Shown here: positions 57,108 to 61,664 of the stretch, one piece after another
How the letters are laid out: every line of letters begins with the position of its first letter
Position numbering within the stretch: position 1 is the first letter of the stretch
Assembly (NCBI RefSeq): GCF_003051085.1
Contig: NZ_QAOM01000019.1
Location: forward strand, 1 to 61,664
Direction of reading: 5' to 3'
DNA length: 61,664 nt
DNA from: Trichococcus patagoniensis
GTDB taxonomy: Bacteria > Bacillota > Bacilli > Lactobacillales > Aerococcaceae
Translations under genes and position numbers: made by a program
Notes under the pieces: model-generated
Told to the model about the DNA's origin: nothing
Database searches by the model: none
The model's input: only the letters and a program-made list of their open reading frames with translations

Positions 57108-57518
57108 CTACTGGCGTTGTGAGGTCTTTTGGCTTTGGATGTATTGCTTGATCATTTCAAACGGTGCACCACCCACTGTGGAAACGAAATAGCTGTTCGA
57201 CCAAAGAGTGGGTAGCTTTGTCGTCAGTTCCTTAAACTCCTGCCTCAGCATGCGGGAAGACGTTCCCTTGATGCGTTTGACTGCTTTGTGAACCCCGAAT
57301 TGTGGGTCTATATCCAATAGGAGGTGAACGTGGTCTGGCATGATCTCCATTTCCTGAATTTCGACGGATAGAGCGGTGCACGTTTCTACAATGAGCTCCT
57401 TTAAGCGTGCCGCTACTGGTCCAACAAGGACCTTTCGCCGATATTTTGGACACCATACAACATGGTAGGTACAAGAATAAGTGATGTTATTATTTGATTT
57501 ATATTTTTTATTTTCCAT
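57108..57518 (-). CDS. tnpA: IS200/IS605 Y1 transposase TnpA
   Basis: This 136-residue HUH single-strand transposase has a PDHVHLLLD motif (the two metal-binding His) and the catalytic Tyr in MIKQYIQSQ. It cuts and rejoins element ends as single strands at subterminal hairpins. Start taken at 57518 (MENKKYKS), which gives the family N-terminus. No ribosome site is visible and a TATAAT lies just 5-10 bp upstream, so the mRNA may be leaderless. An upstream in-frame start at 57578 seems unlikely. Confidence 0.92.
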   Translation of the reverse strand: MENKKYKSNNNITYSCTYHVVWCPKYRRKVLVGPVAARLKELIVETCTALSVEIQEMEIMPDHVHLLLDIDPQFGVHKAVKRIKGTSSRMLRQEFKELTTKLPTLWSNSYFVSTVGGAPFEMIKQYIQSQKTSQRQ

Positions 57519-57655
57519 ATACGAATTATACAACGTGTGTTCATATAACACAACTAAGTGCACGTCGTATATCCCCATAGCTGAAGCAAGGGGCTTTACG
57601 ACGCTCTTTCGGTAAGTAAGTTTTTTGAAATTATTTTTATAAAGGATGGATGGAT

Positions 57656-58549
57656 ATGTGGTTTTTGTTTGCGATAGTTTCCGTTTTGGCCTGGGGCACG
57701 GCGGATTTGTTTTATAAAAAGGGGAGCGATCCGAAAGATAGATACAGTTATCTGAAGATCGTCATCATGGTCGGGGCGGTCATGGGGATCCATGCGGTCT
57801 ACGTCATGCTGACTTCGGGCGTTGTGTATGAGCCGATCAATATGCTCACCTATTTGCCGGTATCGGCATTGTACATTTTGTCGATGGCGGTCGGCTACGC
57901 CGGCCTGCGTTTTCTGGAATTATCGATTTCTTCACCGGTGCAGAACTCGTCCGGCGCGATATCGGGCTTGCTGACGTTTATTTTCCTGGGGCAATCGATG
58001 ACCGGGATCCAATTTTTCGCGGTCGGCCTGATCACGCTCGGCGTGATCCTGCTATCCATTTTCGAGCAGCGCTTTGCCGAGGCGGAACGGAAAGAGAATA
58101 AGAAAATGGTCGATCGGAAATATAAGTACGGTGCGATTGCTCTGTTGTTCCCGTTGGGGTATGCATTGATCGATTCATTGGGGACGTTCGCGGATGCGTG
58201 GGTCTTCGACAGAGGCATGGATGAAATGCAAGCGAACATTTCTTACGAGTTGACTTGGTTGATCGTTGCCGTTGTGGCTTGGATCTATCTTGTCGGGATC
58301 AAGAAAGAGACTTTCGCTTTGCGCGATCAGAAAGACCGAGGCTTGGCGGCCATCTTTGAAACGTTGGGTCAGTTCTTCTATGTTTTTGCAATCAGCGCAA
58401 ATGCAGTCATCGTTGCGCCGCTGATTTCTTCCTATAGTATGGTGTCGGTCATCCTGTCCCGCATTTTCTTGAAGGAAAAGCTGAGTGCGAAACAATACGC
58501 GGTCATTGCGATGATTATGGTAGGGATTTTTATCTTAGGGTTCGAATAG
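57656..58549 (+). CDS. EamA-family (DMT superfamily) transporter
   Basis: This 297-residue membrane protein has ten helices in two EamA repeats (WFLFAIVSVLAWGTADLFY at the start; ISSPVQNSSGAISGLLTFIFLGQ at the end of repeat one). Substrates are unknown. ATG at 57656 has AAAGGATGG 6 bp upstream. The IS605-type element ends only about 45 bp upstream, so the native promoter may have been separated from the gene. Confidence 0.88.
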   Translation: MWFLFAIVSVLAWGTADLFYKKGSDPKDRYSYLKIVIMVGAVMGIHAVYVMLTSGVVYEPINMLTYLPVSALYILSMAVGYAGLRFLELSISSPVQNSSGAISGLLTFIFLGQSMTGIQFFAVGLITLGVILLSIFEQRFAEAERKENKKMVDRKYKYGAIALLFPLGYALIDSLGTFADAWVFDRGMDEMQANISYELTWLIVAVVAWIYLVGIKKETFALRDQKDRGLAAIFETLGQFFYVFAISANAVIVAPLISSYSMVSVILSRIFLKEKLSAKQYAVIAMIMVGIFILGFE

Positions 58550-58559
58550 TTTTATGCGG

Positions 58560-58584
58560 AAAAGCGGCTGACTGCCGCTTTTTT
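58560..58584 (+). terminator. Terminator after the EamA gene
   Basis: AAAAGCGGC (58560-58568) pairs with GCCGCTTTT, with T6 following. Confidence 0.85.
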
Positions 58585-58631
58585 GCGTTGTGCCGATGTA
58601 CCTGTGAGCGGGCAATCAAGGGGTGTTCGTT

Positions 58632-58761
58632 CTCCGGCCAGGGATGGCTTCGTCGGAGGTCGGGCTGAGGAATGGACTTCAACTCCGGGGAGCGGTAATC
58701 TGGCCGGAGAAGCCACCTGAATATAACGATCCAGCTCCTGCGAAAGGCACGTTCGCAGGAG
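58632..58761. repeat. Inverted-repeat ladder J (CTCCG/CGGAG type)
   Basis: Units at 58632-58658, 58683-58709 and 58735-58761 are 51-52 bp apart. The third has changed core bases on both arms (CTCCTGCGAA with TTCGCAGGAG), keeping perfect pairing. It lies between two genes on the plus strand, 3' of the EamA gene. Confidence 0.85.
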
Positions 58762-58854
58762 CTGGCATTCCTTCAACAGTCTTCCTTTTTGTGGATTCCG
58801 CCGAAATAAGCGATAATTATAGTAGAAAACTACTTTTGAAGGAAGGGATCGCAA

Positions 58855-59763
58855 ATGGAACAGCCGGTGCAAGGAGATAATGGGAAGGGTCTGTTCGGGC
58901 TAAGTCTGGCTGGAGGCGGCCTGAAGTCTTTTTCGCAGCTCGCAGTTCTGCATGACCTGGAGAAGCATCAAATCAAAATAGATGCCGTCGCAGGCACATC
59001 GATGGGGGCGGTCGTAGCGGCTTTGGTGGCCTGCGGGCTTACGGCATCCGAAATCGAGGAAACCTTATTGGAAGAGGAAAGGGAATTTGCGGATCGCGGT
59101 GTTTTCAGCAGGCCCGCCTACCTGCTCTTTCAGCATGTGCGCGAACACAATAACGGCTTCGTTGAATTGCAGAGTCTGAAGCAGATGGCTTGTCAATTGT
59201 TTGAAAAAATCGGCTGCCGGATGCTTTCCGACTGCCGATTGCCTGTCGCGATCACAACTGTTGACATCCATACAAGCGAATTGATCGTCTTCACCAACAG
59301 GCCCGAATTTTTCACGAGTCCGACCGGAGATTGGCTCATCTATCCACATGATATCGAATTGGGAGTTGCCGTAGCTGCGTCCTGTGCGTTTCCGATGGTC
59401 TTTTCTACGGCCGAGATTGATGGGAGACAGTTGGTAGATGGCGGGGTGATGATGAATTTGCCTATTCCTCTTTTTGATCGTTCGCTCTTTAGCGTGCTGA
59501 TGTCCGTGTCGATGATCTATGATGCGGTAGACAGGCAACTGGAATCGCCGTTCAATGTCGCGATTCAAAGTCTGGACATTCTGATCAGGCAGATGGATCG
59601 CCAATTGACGAAGCAGGCGGATATTCAGGTGAACTTCCCGATTGAACCGCAGCTGGTATTCAAAGTGGGTGCCGGTCTGGAAGTCATTGCCATCGCAAAA
59701 GGGATGTTGCGGAATAATCCGATCGACTACAATCTGCTTGAAAGCTTACAAATCAGGGAATAA
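58855..59763 (+). CDS. Patatin-like phospholipase
   Basis: This 302-residue serine lipid hydrolase of the RssA/YlbK type has the oxyanion glycine motif GGGLKS (20-25), nucleophile elbow GTSMG (S49) and catalytic Asp in LVDGG (about 196-200). It has no signal peptide, so it acts inside the cell. GAAGG lies 8-12 bp before the start and a promoter-like TATAGT near 58819. Confidence 0.9.
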   Translation: MEQPVQGDNGKGLFGLSLAGGGLKSFSQLAVLHDLEKHQIKIDAVAGTSMGAVVAALVACGLTASEIEETLLEEEREFADRGVFSRPAYLLFQHVREHNNGFVELQSLKQMACQLFEKIGCRMLSDCRLPVAITTVDIHTSELIVFTNRPEFFTSPTGDWLIYPHDIELGVAVAASCAFPMVFSTAEIDGRQLVDGGVMMNLPIPLFDRSLFSVLMSVSMIYDAVDRQLESPFNVAIQSLDILIRQMDRQLTKQADIQVNFPIEPQLVFKVGAGLEVIAIAKGMLRNNPIDYNLLESLQIRE

Positions 59764-59816
59764 TGGCTATACGACAACTCCGTTCGCTGGGCCTGAGCAG
59801 TGGGAACGGTCGTCAG

Positions 59817-59944
59817 CTCCGGTGAAGCCCCCACTCACCGGAGAACACCGTTAACATTCGGCCTGTCCTCCGACGAAGCTCCCCTCATCGGAGGACAGGC
59901 AGGAATCCGATCCCGAACTCCGGTAAAGCCTCCTTTCGCCGGAG
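59817..59944. repeat. Inverted-repeat ladder K (CTCCG/CGGAG type)
   Basis: Units at 59817-59843, 59868-59893 and 59918-59944 are 50-51 bp apart. Arms are CTCCGGTGA/TCACCGGAG, CTCCGACGA/TCATCGGAG and CTCCGGTAA/TTCGCCGGAG. It lies between convergent genes. Confidence 0.87.
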
Positions 59945-59993
59945 TTCCCGCAATTTACCGGCAACTTGAACCACCGACCGCAAAGTAAAATCA

Positions 59994-60029
59994 ACAAAAA
60001 AACGCACAGTCGGCTGCCGACTGTGCGTT
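59994..60029 (-). terminator. Terminator of the methyltransferase gene
   Basis: AACGCACAGTCGG (60001-60013) pairs with CCGACTGTGCGTT (60017-60029), followed on the minus strand by a T7 run. It lies 15 bp after the stop. Confidence 0.9.
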
Positions 60030-60043
60030 TCATCATTATAATA

Positions 60044-61144
60044 TTAGTCTTCCGGCCAAACTTGCTTGGCGATTTCTACAACATGGCGGACTTTAGCCCA
60101 TTGTTCTTCTTCCGTCAGCAAGTTGCCTTCTTCAGTGGAGGCGAATCCGCATTGCGTGCTCAACGCCAACTGATCCAAAGGCACATATTTGCTGGCTTCT
60201 TTGATGCGGGCTTTGATTTCTTCTTTGTCTTCCAGCTCAGCTGTCTTCGAAGTGACCAGACCCAATACGATGCGGCCTTTGCCTTTGAAGAAGGCAAGCG
60301 GCTCGAACCCGCCGGAACGATCGGTATCATACTCCAAGAAGTAACCGTCAAAGCTTGTTTGTCCGAACAGTTCTTCTGCGATCGGATCATAAGCCCCTTC
60401 CAATGAGTGGTGGGATTTGTAGTTACCGCGGCAGACATGTGTCGTCAAGACGAGGTCGGCCGGTTTCGATTCGATGATAGCTTGAACGTTCTCGGCAGCG
60501 ACGCGTTTGGAAGCTTTGTACTCTTCCGAATCATTCGCGAAGTTGCAGAGGAAGCCCCAGTGCACATCGTCCAATTGCAGGTAACGGCAGCCCAGATCAT
60601 ATAAGGCTTGGACCGTGTCGATGTAGGCTTGTTGCACGTCCGCTTGGTACGCTTCAACCGAAGGATAGATCTCTTCGTTGCGGTAGCCTGGATAGAAAAC
60701 TTCGTTCGGGCTCGGAATCGTGAATTTCGCCACACCTTGGTCACCGACGATTTCGTTCAATGATTGGAAAGCAGCCAGGAAAGGGTGGTTCGGGTTGAAA
60801 GAAATTTTGCCGACGTTGCGGAAAGCGTACTTGCGGACTTCAACATCCCCGAAATCATAGCCGTGTTCCGGTACATAGCCTTCAAATCCGTTCAGGTTTT
60901 CGATGAAATCGATATGCCACCAAGAGCGGCGGAATTCGCCATCAGTGAAACCTTTCAAACCATTTTCTTTTTGATCTTTGACCAATTTCGTGATTTCTTC
61001 CGTTTCCACTTGGTCCAAAGCGGCTGCGTCGATTTCGCCGGCTGCAAACTTCAAGCGGGCTTCCTTCAATGGTTCCGTGCGCAGAAAGCTCCCTACGTGG
61101 TCGGCTCTGAATGGTAAAGTTGTCGTTTTTTGTGCTGTTGTCAT
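60044..61144 (-). CDS. MetE-like methionine synthase (YxjG/YxjH type)
   Basis: This 366-residue protein corresponds to the C-terminal catalytic half of cobalamin-independent methionine synthase (UROD/MetE barrel). Zinc-ligand motifs THVCRGN (His, Cys) and LSTQCGFAS (Cys) are present, as are DHVGSFLR and QLDDVHW. It is thought to methylate homocysteine, possibly from another methyl donor. ATG at 61144 has AAGGAA 6 bp upstream. The Met T-box upstream supports a methionine role. Confidence 0.9.
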   Translation of the reverse strand: MTTAQKTTTLPFRADHVGSFLRTEPLKEARLKFAAGEIDAAALDQVETEEITKLVKDQKENGLKGFTDGEFRRSWWHIDFIENLNGFEGYVPEHGYDFGDVEVRKYAFRNVGKISFNPNHPFLAAFQSLNEIVGDQGVAKFTIPSPNEVFYPGYRNEEIYPSVEAYQADVQQAYIDTVQALYDLGCRYLQLDDVHWGFLCNFANDSEEYKASKRVAAENVQAIIESKPADLVLTTHVCRGNYKSHHSLEGAYDPIAEELFGQTSFDGYFLEYDTDRSGGFEPLAFFKGKGRIVLGLVTSKTAELEDKEEIKARIKEASKYVPLDQLALSTQCGFASTEEGNLLTEEEQWAKVRHVVEIAKQVWPED

Positions 61145-61192
61145 GTTAAGTTCCTTCTTCCATTTATTATTTTTGTCAAACAAAATAGTGCG

Positions 61193-61495
61193 AAAAAAAT
61201 ACGCCCCTGCACATTGCTGTGCAAGGACGTATGATTACTCATCGTGATACCACCTTGGTTCGGAGTATGCTCGCGCATGGCTCCCTCAGTCAGTACGCAA
61301 GACGATTGATCTGTCCTGTTATACTGCGGCATTGTAACGTATGCGCACGTAGCTTGCTGAGGCCCTAAGGCGTTCGCAAGCTAATCACTCTAAGACCATT
61401 TTCTGGATAACTTTCCTGTCCTCTTCTCAGCTACCGAGGTTCTCTGTGCATTTCCGTTATCCGTACTCTTCTTTTCACCGTGAGGTTGTTTGAAT
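61193..61495 (-). promoter_or_regulatory. T-box riboswitch, probably tRNA-Met
   Basis: On the minus strand the order is the stem I GA motif AAGAGTACGG (61471-61462), stem I apical sequences, the candidate specifier ATG at 61399-61397, the T-box core GGTGGTATCACG (61254-61243), and a terminator ACGTCC...GGGGCGT followed by T7 (to 61193). Uncharged tRNA-Met would stabilise the antiterminator and switch the methyltransferase gene on during methionine shortage. The specifier is read by position and is less certain than the T-box itself. Confidence 0.92.
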
Positions 61496-61503
61496 TTATA
61501 TAC

Positions 61504-61532
61504 ATAATAGCAATACGATTAGTAAGTGTCAA
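61504..61532 (-). promoter_or_regulatory. Promoter of the T-box transcript
   Basis: On the minus strand TTGACA (61532-61527), a 17-bp spacer and TATTAT (61509-61504) form a near-consensus sigma-A promoter just upstream of the T-box. Confidence 0.85.
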
Positions 61533-61603
61533 ATGTTTTCTCAGGATAAATTCATTTTTTTGTGATGATTTCGGGTGTTTGACAGTTGCCTATCGAAAAA
61601 ATA

Positions 61604-61634
61604 GCTAAAAAGCCCAATGGGGCTTTATTTTTTT
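61604..61634. terminator. Bidirectional terminator at the window edge
   Basis: AAAGCCC (about 61608) pairs with GGGCTTT across a 5-nt loop, with T7 on the plus strand and T5 on the minus strand. It probably ends a gene beyond the right edge. Confidence 0.6.
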
Positions 61635-61664
61635 GTCAAATTTTCCCGATAATCATTGAGTACT

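Larger units (their letters stand above)
55340..57612 (-). mobile_element. IS605-type insertion sequence (tnpA + tnpB)
   Basis: The element carries a Y1 transposase and TnpB, both on the minus strand. Subterminal hairpins with similar design mark both ends: CCCCATAGCTGAAGCAAGGGG at 57574-57594 near the tnpA end, and CCCCATGG...CCAGGGG at 55358-55378 near the tnpB end. TTACTTAC (minus strand, at about 57613-57620) is a plausible TTAC-type target. Non-coding 55379-55558 downstream of tnpB probably encodes the guide RNA. Exact tips are estimates. Such elements move as single strands and make no target duplications. Confidence 0.85.

Overview
The window looks like a low-to-mid GC Firmicute of the order Lactobacillales, probably family Carnobacteriaceae; a Trichococcus-like genome is my best guess but is not proven. 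The grounds are strong AGGAGG-type ribosome sites, LicT/RAT antitermination with a PTS beta-glucoside operon, a Met T-box, a Gram-positive Fur box and LexA box, PdxS/PdxT with a MocR-type PdxR, and mevalonate-pathway genes in place of visible MEP genes.

Layout. Positions 1-3117 hold a type II (II-C-like) CRISPR array of 45 intact 36-bp repeats read on the minus strand, with opposing terminators at its left end; cas genes and tracrRNA are not in the window. After a glutamate/dicarboxylate-type symporter comes an anti-phage cassette at 5107-10296: a TerB_C-like protein, a DUF2791/BrxD-like ATPase and an Lhr-like helicase, matching the Shango system. It has a LexA box just upstream of its promoter and is bracketed by direct repeats of a hicB gene, broken on the left and intact on the right.

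11-18 kb is housekeeping and purine metabolism (GntR/UTRA regulator, Nudix, xanthine permease, glyoxalase, guanine deaminase, Qnr-like pentapeptide protein, YczE-type membrane protein). 18.2-24.4 kb is a catabolite-repressed beta-glucoside operon: LicT, EIIBCA and two 6-phospho-beta-glucosidases, with two RAT/terminator switches. 24.9-32.2 kb carries PLP synthesis with its PdxR regulator, a GabT-type aminotransferase, an IS1341-type TnpB and a YqhD-like dehydrogenase. 32.5-39.8 kb has an HD hydrolase, a YaiI-family protein, threonine synthase, and a split set of mevalonate genes (thiolase, HMG-CoA synthase, HMG-CoA reductase).

40-43.4 kb is a Fur-controlled feoA-feoB-small Cys-rich gene set. 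43.6-48.6 kb carries a DUF438/hemerythrin protein, an SRPBCC protein, a zinc-ribbon Nudix protein, ribosomal L25/Ctc and a membrane-anchored class A beta-lactamase-like protein. 48.7-54.6 kb is a five-gene minus-strand cluster: response regulator, histidine kinase, VTC polyphosphate-polymerase-like protein, DUF4956 membrane protein and a large repetitive carbohydrate-binding lipoprotein. 55.3-57.6 kb is an IS605-type element with a Y1 TnpA and an unusual TnpB without a zinc finger. The right end has an EamA transporter, a patatin lipase and a MetE-like methyltransferase under a Met T-box.

The most striking unexplained structure is spread across the whole window. Eleven intergenic ladders of short inverted repeats recur every 50-53 bp. 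Most use CTCCG...CGGAG arms; three loci use other arms on the same spacing. All lie next to at least one gene 3' end and none lies in a divergent promoter gap. They resemble REP/BIME elements in placement, but I do not recognise the family.
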